Source of the DNA: Flabesymbios commensalis | Lineage: Eukaryota; Annelida; Polychaeta; Terebellida; Flabelligeridae | Reading direction: 5' to 3' | Assembly (NCBI GenBank): GCA_964017125.1 | Contig: OZ024903.1 | Location: 109,699,135-109,763,134 of the forward strand | Length of the DNA: 64,000 bases | Shown here: in pieces, positions 53,341 to 64,000 of the stretch | How positions within the stretch are numbered: position 1 is the stretch's first letter | Layout of the letters: every line of letters begins with the position of its first letter | The notes under the pieces: model-generated | Seen by the model: only the letters and a program-made list of their open reading frames with translations | What the model was told of the DNA's origin: nothing | Databases searched by the model: none | Program-made: the position numbers and the translations under genes

Positions 53341-53442
53341 TATTCTCGTACAAGTTACGATATATCGTAGGCTTCTGATTGGTCGAGATGGCCATCTCGA
53401 CCAATCAGAAGCCTACGATATATCGTAACTTATACGAGAATA
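53341..53442. mobile_element. 102-bp near-perfect palindrome, copy 2
   Basis: From TATTCTCGTACAAGTTACGA to its complement; the centre CTCGAGATGGCCATCTCGA-type core has no loop. One arm mismatch (ACTTATACG against ACTTGTACG). Confidence 0.88.
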
Positions 53443-54949
53443 CTGACCCTGTATGCTGGTAGACAGTGTACGCTGAGATAACAATTTCATGAAAAATGTC
53501 AGTGTAGCCCTATTCAAATGACAAATTAACATACAAGGACTTGCTTTAAATCCCCACGTCAAGGCATTATTCCAATGAGATGTAAATCTGTTATTTAAAA
53601 ATAATATAAAAATCGTTCATCAAACAATGACGCATTAATTCATTGCGCAATCGATCAGCCGCGCAACGGAGTTTTGGGGCACACTTTTACGAATGGCAAT
53701 GATCACAGACTCTGTATCGCACACAGAGTCTGTTTATTACGGAGTACTGAACAGCAGACGGACATACATATTTTTTATTAACATAATTAGAAGTCACCAC
53801 TGCATGACTTAGATATAATGCACATATAGTTATAAGATGGGTAGTTTAGTCAAATCAAATGAAAATCGTCATGATATCCATGTCATACAGGCGTAGGCCC
53901 TAATATATATGATGCCCATAGCATTTTGGCTTTATATACGTGATATTACCAATCTAAAATGAACAGACTATATGTTTATCTTTCTTAAGTTGACGGCGGC
54001 CATTTTGAATTTTCATTGATAATTCAAAATGCTTCAAGAGTCCACACCCATGCTCATATCAATCTAGACATCTGATGCATCAATAATCCGCGAAAAACCC
54101 TTTTATATATCCATTTGTAAGGTTCTAGCCAGATATGCCATTTTGCGACCAGCTAGACCAGTTAAAATCACTCGTGTCACCAGTGTCTGTCTGTACTTCG
54201 GAAAACGTGTACTGTGACACTCACTCATAAATCAGTGCATACCAGTATATGAAGCAAAATTGATCTTGCTGTGCAAATCCAAAAGGCTTTACCTTTTCAC
54301 TTTGCACAAAGCGAAAAGGTAGTATCTGCTTACTTTTAAAGTAATCAGATACTGTCTTTTTGGCTTATTTTGTAAAGTGATCGTTTTGGCTTTGCAGTAT
54401 CTGCTTGTTTGTAAAGTATGCATATACTGCTTTTTGGCTTCGCCCAAAGCAAAGCCAAAAGGCAGTATCTACATGTAAAGTAATCAGATACTGTCTTGTG
54501 TCTTTGCACGTCATTATAGCCGTGGTCACAGCATGGGGAGGTCCAGGACACACGTGGATCTGATGGCGGGAGTGGAGGGGGATGAAGATAAATGACCAGA
54601 GGTCAGGGGGTCAAGATTCTGCGGGTAAAGATCGAATCATCTGGTCACCCGCATATAATGGAAGCAGCGCCGGGCGCCGGGGTGAGGTCAATGCTGGCAC
54701 AGCACCGGGAGACGTTGGCCCGATGCTGTGCCAGCGTTGAGGCAGCGTATTGCGCGTGCATTCAGGCCGGGTCAGTGAGAAGAGGTTATAGATCGGGTAT
54801 GGAAAATACACATTCTGGCCACAAATTACAGTTACATAATATTTCTACCATATACACTCACATATACCATAGAGTTTAACTCTATGCATATACCAAGGAA
54901 AATAGACACTTTCTGATTCTATTCTTCTTGCATATAGCGACAAATGTGA

Positions 54950-55113
54950 CTTAAAAATGTGATTTTTAAGTTGAGTTGGTAACTATTTACCATGTAAATA
55001 TATGTTTCTGTTGACCGCTAAACAGCACAAGAGCAGTGCCTAAATAAAGAAGAACAATTTAAACGTTATGTAATTTTGCTCTTTCTGATTCATTTAAATA
55101 GTCTATCTATGTT
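54950..55113. other. Inverted segment relative to copy 1
   Basis: GTAACTATTTACCATGTAAA, TATGTTTCTGTTGACCGCTA and AACGTTATGTAATTTTGCTC here are the reverse complement of 22,808-22,945 in copy 1. The flanks on both sides are in normal orientation. About 20 bp (AGCAGTGCCTAAATAAAGAA) are added inside, and about 600 bp next to it are missing relative to copy 1. Confidence 0.9.
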
Positions 55114-55164
55114 GGATTTGGGATGGTCGAAAACCATAGAGAAGTGGTATTAAATGTGTCTCTG

Positions 55165-55530
55165 ATTATTAGTAGGAAATTATTGCTTTACGTCACTTTC
55201 CGGCACAAATGGTCTTATAAGTGACATTGTAATACGATAAAAACGTTGTAGTCAATTGATGAGATGAATGATGTACAGATGATGGTGTGAGGGTGTGTGT
55301 GATAGGGCATGGTGGTTATTGAGAGCGTTTTTCTTCCCTCGCCCGATAAGGGGTAATGGGCATGTCTAGGGGATATACCCCCAGATATGCCCAGACGGCC
55401 GGAGACTTGGGTTTCGCTGTGCAATTTAATGCTGAAACGCCCTGGCATTTCGCGCAGCTCCGCTATCCTCGGGTCGGATAGTCCCCAGAGTAGCAATAGG
55501 AAGGGTAACTCCATTCATTCCACGTGAGAG
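55165..55530 (-). mobile_element. (TAC)n-tail retroposon, 5' truncated, copy 2
   Basis: Paralogue of 23,000-23,365, from TTATTGCTTTACGTCACTTT to CTCCATTCATTCC. Confidence 0.75.
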
Positions 55531-56042
55531 ACCTATAAATGGTCCAAATTTGCTGCTTGTGGAAAAATTCAGGGGTAAATATGGATTAGGCTTGTGAAAC
55601 AATTTGAACAGTACAGGGGTTAAGCTCCCTGACTAATATTACGCTTCTATCTGCTGTTGACAATGGCTGCTAGACATTGATGGCGTGCCACCAAAACAAC
55701 ACAACGCTCTACTAAGTTATGTTCTTGTTATATTATTTTCTATAAAAATACTAATGGCGCCTTCTGTGAGCCTGGAGAGAGATAGTAAAGTATATGTACT
55801 ATGTCCAAACTGTGAGTCACCAGCGAGTAATTTTTTCTATTATGGAACAAAACCTGTCATAGCTGCTTCATCGAATCTGTTGCATTGCTTCTTACTATTT
55901 TTCATGTTATTTTCTCACTGTGCCGTGGTTTTCACTGTGAGACGTATATCGGTATCAGACTATATCGCATTCTAGTAATTCTGTAATGTAATATGTCATG
56001 TGTGACTTGATCGTGTGAAAAAATACAAACGTTGTTCATTTG

Positions 56043-56148
56043 TTGTGCGATATTGGAAATACAGCACTTGTCCAATGAACAAGGTGTTCGCCTAAAGGCT
56101 CACACCTCATTCATTGGACGAGTGCTGTATTTTGCCACATCGCACGTA
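56043..56148. mobile_element. Imperfect palindrome, GTGCGATATTGG ends, copy 2
   Basis: Paralogue of 23,848-23,950 with one arm closer to perfect pairing (CATTGGACGAGTGCTGTA). Confidence 0.72.
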
Positions 56149-56702
56149 AATAAACACCGCTTGCATATCATATTATAATCCTAGCAACCTGGCCGGTAAA
56201 GGGTGCATAACCTAGATTTCAAAGGTTCAGCACAACCAGTACAGCCTTAGGGATCAAAGTGTGGACATAGGTCATATTCTGTGGATGACCTTCATTGTCA
56301 TCCTCTGTAGGTCATCGTCATCCTGTGTAGCTGACTGGTTGATTGATGGGTTATATGCCAGGCTTGTTAAATCCGCTCATTTCTCTTTCTTACGTGGATT
56401 ACAGTCTCAATGAGCGAGGTGTAGGTCAAGGACAAAAGGTCACAGCTAATGGTGGTGTCAAGGTCATCTGATATCAGGATGAACTGGTTAGTGTTAGAAG
56501 ATTAAACTATAGTGAGCTGGAGATAGATATGAACGTTGGTTTAATGTTAGGCTAAATTCTGTGACGCTGGCCTAACATTAAAACAACATTGACCCAACGT
56601 CTCACAAAACAAATATAAAATGAGTATTATTTGGTAGGAATAGTAAAATCATTAGACTTATTCCTCGTCCGCACACGCAAATGAGACATAACCAATAGTC
56701 AC

Positions 56703-57054
56703 ATTCATTCATTCATTCATTCATTCATTCATTCATTCATTCATTCATTCATTCATTCATTCATTCATTCATTTATTCTTTCACTCATTCATTCATTCAT
56801 TCATTCATTCATTCATTCATTCATTCATTCATTCATTCATTCATTCATTCATTCATTCATTCATTCATTTATTCATTCATTCATTCATTCATTCATTTAT
56901 TCATCCATTCATTCATTCATTCATTCATTCATTCATTCATTCATTCATTCATTCATTCATTCATTCATTCATTCATTCATTTATTTATTCATTCATTCAT
57001 TCATTTATTCATTCATTCATTCATTCATTCATTCATTCATTCATTCATTCATTC
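56703..57054. repeat. (ATTC)n microsatellite, copy 2
   Basis: About 350 bp of ATTC with ATTT interruptions, longer than either copy 1 array. Confidence 0.95.
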
Positions 57055-57599
57055 CCTTACAACACACTATACCCGTATTAAAATATCGTTTTATCCATTT
57101 CACATTTCATAAAGATACATCGTGGCCAATAGGCTACGCTGTACTTGTTAGGGTCGCGAGCTGTGTGGTTGGCTTGCGACTTGATCATGTCGAAATCAAT
57201 ATTTCTCGTTTGGAAATAAGGAATAAAAACAGGATGAAACCCACCTGAGCCCCAGCGGTCGACCTGAGGTGCTCCAGTGGTCGATATTATGACACTTAAA
57301 TAATGAGACAAGGTCGATGGATCATTAGTCGCACAATCAGCGACCACCTTCATTCCACAAATGACCTTCAACGACAGATCTGAATTTGATTGTCGTGAAC
57401 ATAGAAATAATAATCTATTGTCGTGAACGGCTCCTTACGACTTGCCAGAAAAAGAACAACGATATACCACCATGGATAACCAGCAAAATAATTATCGTGA
57501 ACTACAACTCACAAGCTTAAGGTTTAACAAGTGCATTGAAGGTAATGGAGTATGACACATTATGTAGCCAGCAACGGACGTAAACCTTATCTTCCTTAA

Positions 57600-57785
57600 A
57601 TTTTACCCACTTGAAGTTGTGTCTCGCTACCGCGACCCACAACTTCAAGAGGGCAAAAATACTCGCGTTTGTTCATTTGAGACGAATTATTTCAAATCTT
57701 GGTTCCATTCGCAATAACAGTGACCTAATGAGGCTAATGAAACGGGATTAAAAACGACTCTAATTGCGCTTAGCGCTTAAAGGGT
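57600..57785 (+). mobile_element. F3-related hairpin element, copy 2
   Basis: CCCACTTGAAGTTGTGTCTC and CCCACAACTTCAAGAGGG; end GCGCTTAAAGGGTCAAGG. Paralogue of 25,480-25,655. Confidence 0.62.
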
Positions 57786-58237
57786 CAAGGTAGCCAGCAA
57801 TGGACGTTAACCCTTTAAACCCCCACGATACATACTAATTTTGCATCTCCGAAGAAATGACTTAATTCCCTACACCGGGTACTGTGTAGCCTGTTCCAAC
57901 CAGACACAGAAGTCTCTAAATGCCGACACAGGTGTATGCCTCACCCACCCCTCCCCCCTCTATCAGATGTGTACACATCTGCGTTAGCGGCTCACAGAAC
58001 TTTTAGCAGGACAGCCGGCCAATCACAAGCTTACTACGATCAGTCAAAAGTTAAAGTGAGGGGATATATGACGTCAGCTATCTGCAAATTTTAACATGCA
58101 GGGATGCAGTGTCTAGCGACGGGCAGTGTATTAATTTCCTAAAACCGAGGGGTATTAGAACCAACATTTTCATGGAACTGTTATAATGATAATATTTTTT
58201 CTTTCATTTGTCACCACTTCCAAAACATCTGCATCCA
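57786..58237. other. Copy-2 stretch with no recognised gene
   Basis: It begins TTAACCCTTTAAACCCCCACG, an F2-like terminus, and contains GGGATATATGACGTCAG. There is no clear match in copy 1, which has an F1 element at this place. The contents are otherwise unrecognised. Confidence 0.5.
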
Positions 58238-58565
58238 CTTTGAAATTAAATGAATGGTGTTTTAGGCCACCTTTGTGCACATAGGCCCTATAGGCTAAAC
58301 AGAGCCAGGAGCACCTCCTGAGGATGGTGAGATGAATGAGATGACACAGCCCTCCAGACACAGGATTCAAAATTCGACCATGGCGGTCTGAGGCCGAACA
58401 CACTACCTCTCGGTCACGGAGGCTCCCCGCAATACTGACTTTTCCCCAGAATATTGAATCTTTACGAGTGAGCGGGGAAGAAACATTTTGTTCCTTTGAA
58501 TTTGAATGCCACAGCGGAGGTCAAACAAGCAACCTCCGACTTTCCAAGCATGCAGCTTTAACCAC
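58238..58565 (-). mobile_element. Dual-module SINE, old copy, copy 2
   Basis: Paralogue of 25,905-26,215. A second module 2 fragment (CTCGGTCACGGAGGCTCCCC) is followed by a repeated CCCCAGAATATTG, suggesting a small internal duplication. Confidence 0.72.
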
Positions 58566-59046
58566 TGAAGAATGACCTATTATCCTCAAACCTAGGAACA
58601 TTTGTATGGAACAGTTTACATTTTTTTTCATTTGTCACCCACTTTAAGTCATCTTCATCCACTACAAGTCAAAAATTGCGATAGCAATTCGCGGTTTGGT
58701 AAATTCCGGCTTGACAGGGTTAACTCAGCATAGTGAAGGCCAAGCATCCCTGATGCTTTTCCAACATTGAGACAGCGTTGGCCCGCCGCCCCACATAAGC
58801 CAGGCTTCCAGCCTGCGTCACGTTCGTACGTCACGTTTCTCATCAGCGTCCGACCGTCACAATGACCTGACATAATTATAACCATATAATTAGGGCGAAT
58901 AAGGTCAGATTTTATAACTCTAATCACACTTTACTCGCCGCGGAGGCATGTAAGGTCATAAGGGCAGTAAACATCCGCGAGGTTACTCTTTACAGGCTGG
59001 TGGCAGAAATCTGAGGTATTACAGGGAAAAGAATGATTGAATGAGT

Positions 59047-59215
59047 GGTAGACTGGCTGGCTGGCTGGCTGACTGACTGACTGTCCAGCTGGCTGACTGG
59101 TTGTCTGGCAGACTGACTGACTGACTGACTGACTGACTGACTGACTGACTGACTGACTGACTGACTAGCTGGCTGACTGGTTGGCTGACTGGTTGGCTGA
59201 CTGACTGAATCATTC
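59047..59215. repeat. (CTGG)n/(CTGA)n microsatellite, copy 2
   Basis: Shorter and more mixed than 26,697-26,895. The SQSVSQ-type frames are incidental. Confidence 0.92.
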
Positions 59216-59737
59216 ACTCATTTGCTATTATTGTGTTTCATAAACACATGAAAACGCACATGATGTTTTCACTTGGAGAGAAGAAGTTTCAGAAGTTAGG
59301 CATTTATGCATGTTTCTATCGAAATTAATTTGGCAGATATTTGTATATAGGACTCCAGAAGGGCAATGTGAGAAAGTCGGCCCCATAGAAGGCAAAACCC
59401 GGGCTCTCACCCCATCACTCACCCCTCTAGGCATTAAAGTGCTGCTGGATGCGCCATGCTGACCGCCCGTCCACATGACCTCTGACCCCTAACCTCAGGA
59501 GGTCACCATCACCAGACTCAGCTGCCTCGTTCTGGTGACACTGTCTCGTGTTTGTTTGTGAATGTTTGTTCAATGTTGGCCCATCGTCTGAGTGAACCGA
59601 GGTTGAGACAGGCGCATTATAAAGGACATATTAATTTTCAGGGAGCCGTGTCAATTTCAAGCCAGATTTACGGAGATGAATATGCTTAGGGTGAGATTTG
59701 AATGTGCTCCGTGTGAGATTTGAGAACAGACTGCTTT

Positions 59738-59866
59738 AAATACAAAGCACACCAATGCGCGCGACATGTCATGTCGTACGTCGCGCTGGTGTGTGGAGAG
59801 TCACGCGATTTTCGTCGCGTCACTCGTCGGGTGCTTAATCGCGCTAGCGTTTGTGTGTTTTGCTCC
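59738..59866. mobile_element. CACACCAATGCGCG inverted repeat, copy 2
   Basis: Paralogue of 27,430-27,546. Confidence 0.62.
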
Positions 59867-59908
59867 TTAGGTCCTAGACATAATCAGACTGGGGTTGACT
59901 TTTTAACC

Positions 59909-60154
59909 TTAACCCTTTCACCGCCAAATTTTTCAATTTGAATTTTCACTCACATGAAGTTGTGTCTCGCTGACGCGATCCACAACTTCAAGTGAGTGAA
60001 AATTATTCAGATTTGACAAAACGGAGGTCAACTCTTTTCAAATCTTGCTGGTTGATGTCACATTTTATCTTTAACATATTTAAAATGCGGTACTTAATGT
60101 GCTAATAAAAAATGAGAACCAGAATATATGCGGCACCGGCGGTTAAAGGGGTAA
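59909..60154 (+). mobile_element. F3 TTAA-hairpin element, 246 bp, copy 2
   Basis: TTAACCCTTTCACCGCC to GGCGGTTAAAGGGGTAA. The perfect hairpin CATGAAGTTGTGTCTCGC-TGAC-GCGATCCACAACTTCA lies near the left end. Confidence 0.9.
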
Positions 60155-60417
60155 ACCGCTAAGCTGATCAAATCACTGTTCTTGGGTATGAAATGTGTGT
60201 ATGAACATCAAGTTCTGCAAATGTTGGGTCTGAAGTATTTTCACCCATTTGAAATGGTGGGGTCGCAGCAGGGAGACACAACTTCAAGTGGGCGAAAATT
60301 CAAATTCTTCAATTTAGCGCTTTAAGGAAACCCACAACAGTGACGTCACAATACAGCACAGAAAGCTGTGTACGGCTACACGTGCAGAGAACGAACTGTT
60401 CTTTCTTTATTATTCTG

Positions 60418-60560
60418 GGGCCGTATTCTCGTACGAGTTACTACAAAATAGTCAGCTACATTTACGATAAAATAGTAACTTTTTGTAGTAACTCTGCGAT
60501 TTGTAGTAAGTGCTATTCTCGTACATTTGCGACAAAATAGTATAGTAACTTCTGTCGTAA
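60418..60560. mobile_element. GGGCCGTATTCTCGTAC element at the duplication edge
   Basis: GGGCCGTATTCTCGTACGAG begins exactly where copies 1 and 2 stop matching. The words AGTTACTAC and GTAGTAACT and a second CTATTCTCGTAC follow. The outer ends resemble the 102-bp palindrome family but the interior differs. Extent to the right is uncertain. Confidence 0.55.
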
Positions 60561-61499
60561 CTTTACTACATCCATTTGGGTGTCGTAACTATGAAATTGT
60601 GCCCCTGCATGATCAGCTGCAGACGCTTTTGGGCACTGTATACGCACACCATGATAACAAACAATCTTGTCAATCTTGGTACAGATTCAAACATCATATG
60701 CATATCTCCAGTCTACGAATACAGAGCCGATCTAAAAGAATCATCGCAGCCAGCCAGTTTTCACAGAGTATGAACGTTGTTAATAAGCACATCGATCATT
60801 CTTTATTTGTCAGCTGCACCACAACACGCCTTTGCAGATAATTCTGAAATGTTTTTGAGGCTGGAGAGGGTTATGATAAAGGCCATCAATGTGGTATCAA
60901 CAATCCCAACTCCTCTAACATTATAGGAGAACAAATAGTGGCGTAGCATCATGCCATACGAGTCTTTAGACACTAGTCCGAATATACACAACAGAGTCAG
61001 TTCTAAGCCTGATTGACAGAAGCAGCTGCTTTTGAAAACCGTTAGTTCCATTCAAGCTATTGGTGTATGTTCAGCGCTATGTTCAACACAGGAACCATGT
61101 TAAATACCGAATAACTCGTTCAGAAGGCTTCTCAGAACTGTGTTTGTTGTTTGTATCGATTGAGTGTGTCCCATTGGATCTTTTGACAGCATAACAGGAT
61201 AGAAATACAAAATGATTTTTTTGTTTAAAAAAAAATTATCATGCAGCCCTGTTACAATTAATTAAGACTCGCCTCTATTAAAGTAGATATCACACAAGAG
61301 CCCTATATACACTGTCATTATAAATACACCACATTTCCAGCGGCAATTGATTGTCGTCAACATACCAGTGCATGCATTAAAACACATGTATATTCGTTAA
61401 AGTTACATGTATCAGTGATAATGTTTGTGATCCAGTATGTGTATGGTGACATTATTACCATGTGGATACACTGACAATAAGTGGTTCACGCAGAAAACA
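60561..61499. other. Flank without recognised gene
   Basis: Single-copy in this window. Open frames of 104 (plus, 60,527-60,841) and 82 codons (minus, 60,803-61,051) show no domain I recognise and no paralogue to test conservation. Confidence 0.5.
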
Positions 61500-62870
61500 T
61501 CACACTTACATGCAATATATCATCAAATGATCTGTCCAACACAAATCAGTTTCACACCTAGAAAACAGCTGTAAAAGTTTATGGACCAAGTGGTTCATCA
61601 ATTATATTTTGGATGTTTTTTGTCGCCAAATGAAAACTTTCATGTTCAGGTGTTAAATATTACTCAACATTGTCGGAGAGTAGTTTAGATGAGCTCACAA
61701 ACCATAAAACTAGTTGAAATGACGAATTTGCACAAATTATTAAATCTGCCCGTACACTGGCAATCATCTTGGACGCCATTTTGAATAATTAAAAATACAA
61801 ATTAATTGACCAATAAGTGTGACTTCACTATAACTATATCACTGACACCAATACATCACCATTAAAATGGAATCAATTGATTATAAATAATAAAGTTATC
61901 CCAATAAAGATTGCAGAGGCGTCAGCTGAAAAGCCTCTGGGGATAAAAGGGTCAAATATATTTTTAAAATAGATGGGGTAGTCTATATAGATTTACTAAT
62001 CACGAAACTTTTTGAAATGGTCCATGAAAAACAAATGAGCTAAAATCTATCAATTTACGCAAAAAACATAAATCAGTCTCACACCCGAAAAACAGCTGGA
62101 AAAGTTTAAAGGCTAAGTGATTCACCAATTACATTTTGGTATAGCGCTATGTCGCTAATTGAAAGCTCTCCATGTCAAGGTGCTTAATATTGCTCAGGGA
62201 ATAATTTGTCTGGTGTAGCGGTGCAGTTTGCTACACAATTTGGGGCAAATGCTACACAATAATATGTTGGTGTAGCAGTTTATCGCATGGAGAATGATAG
62301 CTTGGCACATAACAGTATGCTAAACTGCTACACAATTTTTCTGAAGCAAATTATTCCCTGTTGCTCAGCGTTGTCTGGGAGTAGTTTAGATAGACTCACA
62401 GACCATAAAAATAGTTAAAATGATGTATTACAAAAGAAAATTGATGTAGCATCCAATAATTTACACAATTTCTTAAATCTTCTCATACAGTGGCAGCCAT
62501 CTTGGACGCCATCTTGAATAAATAAAAATACAAATTAAGTGACCAACATAAGCGTGCCTTTAATATGCCTTTCATATGGTATTACTGACACCAATATGCA
62601 TCACAACTAATACTTAATTATTTGATTATAAATAAATGTTTTCCCAATAGAGATTTCAGGGGCGTTCGCTAAAAAGCCTCTTGTGATGAAAGGGTTAAAT
62701 ATGTTTTCAAAATTTTTGGGGGTGGTCTATATAGCTTTATTGACCATGAAACTATTTGAAATGGTGTATTACAAAAGAAAATTGAGCTAAAGTTGATCAT
62801 TTTACGCTATTTATCAATTATGACAATACGCTGGCGGTCATCTTGGACGCCATCTTGAATATGTCAGATT
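61500..62870. repeat. Old tandem repeat, about 2.5 units of 550-730 bp
   Basis: AAACAGCTGTAAAAGTTTA, GGACGCCATTTTGAATAA, AAAGCCTCTGGGGATAAA and GTCTATATAG recur in order at about 61,565/62,090, 61,770/62,503/62,845, 61,930/62,675 and 61,980/62,730. Similarity is clearly lower than in the large duplication. The second unit is lengthened by the MITE at 62,198-62,360. Confidence 0.8.
62198..62360. mobile_element. hAT-like MITE
   Basis: An 8-bp repeat, TTGCTCAG, lies at 62,190-62,197 and 62,361-62,368. The ends (CA)GGGAATAATTTG and CAAATTATTCCCTG are inverted. The first unit of the surrounding repeat reads ATTACTCAACATTG without it (61,665). Inner GTGTAGC/GCTACAC words recur. Confidence 0.8.
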
Positions 62871-62989
62871 GTTTGGGAAGGATTTTCTAGAACGTTTACT
62901 ATGTTATCCTAGATACCTCTAAGGTTCTTTCATGAAAAAATTAGCTTGATATGAGCTCTCTTTAGTGTCTTCCTTTTCGTAATATTGCT

Positions 62990-63055
62990 GAATATAGGTC
63001 CCAAGTGGCGGCCATTTTGAAAACCAAGATGGCGGCCAAAAACTGGACGTACCAA
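62990..63055. repeat. GGCGGCCATTTTGAA / AAGATGGCGGCC inverted words
   Basis: GTGGCGGCCATTTTGAAAACC is followed at once by AAGATGGCGGCC. This word also occurs in the old tandem repeat units. Likely the end of a dispersed repeat. Confidence 0.45.
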
Positions 63056-63419
63056 CTTGCTTCCATCAAAATTCCTGTACAGGATGATCTCAACTATCTG
63101 TGTGCCAAAATTCACAATTTTATCCGGAAGTGCACACTTCATCTCATATATTGACTTACCAGCCCCCACTACCCCTATGTAGGGTTAAAAAGGACCTATG
63201 CCCTATGTAAATGTAGTTTTGCATCAGAAGTATTTTTGGCTGGTGAATATTTGGTTTCTATAGTCTTGATCAAGTAGGCCTAATACTTGAATTCTCTATG
63301 ATTTTGTTGGTATCTTACACGTGTGCGTCCCAGAGTGCGTCCTATCACTTTAGATCCTGGCTATGTAGACTACATTTATAATGGGTAGGCCTAGGCCTAC
63401 CGTAGCTTATAATCTGCTA

Positions 63420-63729
63420 GGGCAGGGGCCCTAGGGTAGTGGTTAGCACCGCTGCCTTTCACGCCAGAGGTTGGGGTTCGGTTCCCGGTCTTGGCGGTTT
63501 GAAAGAAACAAAAATGTTTCTTCCCCATCCACGTGTGAAAGTCAGTATTGTGGGGAGCCTCCGTGACCGAGAGGTAGCGTGCTCGGCCTCAGACCGCCAG
63601 GGCTCGGATTTCGAATCCTGTGTCTGGAGGACAGTTTTATCTCAATCATCTCACCATCCTCAGGAGGTTCTCCTGGCCCAGTTTAGCCTATATGTGCACA
63701 AAAGTGGCCTAAAGCCCGATTCATTTCAT
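63420..63729 (+). mobile_element. Dual tRNA-module SINE, well preserved
   Basis: Target duplication TTATAATCTGCTA at 63,407-63,419 and 63,730-63,742. It starts GGGCAGGGGCCCTAGGGTAG, then box A GTGGTTAGCACCGC, box B GGTTCGGTTCCC, linker with TGTTTCTTCCCCATCCACG, module 2 GAGAGGTAGCGTGCTCGGCC, TTTCGAATCCTG, and the tail CCCGATTCATTTCATT. A good reference copy for the family. Confidence 0.93.
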
Positions 63730-63742
63730 TTATAATCTGCTA

Positions 63743-64000
63743 AGACACAAAAAAAATTGAAGATTATCGTTTGGTAAACGAATTATTCAAGGTTAAATCA
63801 ATTTAGTCGAGAACAATGCATCAAATTGCACTATAATGGTTGTACCATTATTTTAACAATTAAAAAAATGAAGAGTAGCTATCGTCATAGCCGGTTTCCT
63901 TAGTTGTGACCTCTAGATGCCCTTGGATATTGGTGGCTATCTTGTTTTGAACCTCTAGATGACCTTGAATCGTAAAAATAACATAACCAATGAAATCCGT
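63743..64000. other. Right edge, nothing recognised
   Basis: AT-rich. The direct repeat of GACCTCTAGATG.CCTTG-like words (63,908 and 63,950) is the only structure noted. Confidence 0.5.

Larger units (their letters stand above)
32404..60414. repeat. Segmental duplication, copy 2
   Basis: This is the second copy of the block at 1-28,104. It starts within AAAATAGCAGTAGATTCG (compare base 1) and ends at about 60,414, where a GGGCCGTATTCTCGTAC element begins. Relative to copy 1 it has expanded minisatellites and extra insertions: SINE 35,162-35,428, LINE 40,047-41,065, TTAA element 42,104-42,436, mariner-like MITE 43,266-43,410, F1 element 47,202-47,444, 716 bp at 48,405-49,120 and a Harbinger-like MITE at 50,524-50,756. 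It lacks one of the two nested A/B units and about 600 bp matching 22,208-22,800. Uncollapsed haplotypes are an alternative explanation. Confidence 0.93.

Noticed and set aside
60803-61051. 82-codon minus-strand frame with hydrophobic stretches
   Set aside because: No recognised domain and no second copy to test conservation; frames of this length are expected by chance in this window.

Overview
This is repeat-rich, gene-poor nuclear DNA of a eukaryote, most likely an invertebrate animal. I base that on tRNA-derived SINEs, non-LTR retrotransposon pieces with microsatellite tails, many short foldback/MITE families with animal-style target sites, long minisatellites, and no prokaryotic gene organisation. 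I cannot name the species. I find no host protein-coding gene I can defend. Nearly all longer open frames are products of repeats whose period is a multiple of three, or of palindromes. The one clear protein relic is the 3' part of a LINE reverse transcriptase (about 40,047-41,065, minus strand).

The dominant layout is a tandem segmental duplication of about 32.4 kb. Copy 1 runs from the left window edge (probably beyond it) to about 28,104. A largely single-copy spacer lies at 28,105-32,403. Copy 2 runs from about 32,404 to 60,414. Unrelated flank fills 60,415-64,000. The copies are collinear and differ by a few percent by eye, apart from insertions, deletions, array length changes and one small inversion. 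Nested in copy 1 is a second tandem duplication: unit A (about 8,842-14,644) and unit B (about 14,645-20,608). Copy 2 has a single equivalent (about 46,420-53,320) that is a mosaic of A-like and B-like stretches. Because paralogous sites can be compared, many elements have a visible empty site, which fixes their exact ends and target duplications.

The most interesting signal is a group of small TTAA-flanked elements. At least four sequence families (called F1-F4 here) share one architecture: 245-252 bp including both TTAAs, CCCTT-like termini, and one strong hairpin placed off-centre near one end, with a short apex of about 4 nt. Termini and target fit piggyBac-like non-autonomous elements (Kolobok also uses TTAA). 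In F1 the two hairpin arms change together between copies. Other elements include a SINE with two tRNA-like modules, a second tRNA-like SINE, a ~660-680 bp retroposon with a (TAC)n tail, and MITEs with Tc1/mariner-, PIF/Harbinger- and hAT-like target duplications. Several families of near-perfect 80-115 bp palindromes also occur.

Minisatellites differ greatly between copies and are mostly longer in copy 2: a 37-bp TATAAGG array (0.57 against 2.8 kb), a 39-bp array (0.55 against 0.94 kb), a 59-bp unit (1 against 12) and another 37-bp unit (2 against about 11). The spacer holds the only stretch resembling unique gene-associated DNA (29,480-30,388, with a TATA-like motif and a possible splice donor), followed by a 33-bp minisatellite. 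An assembly caveat applies: two haplotypes laid in tandem could mimic this duplication.
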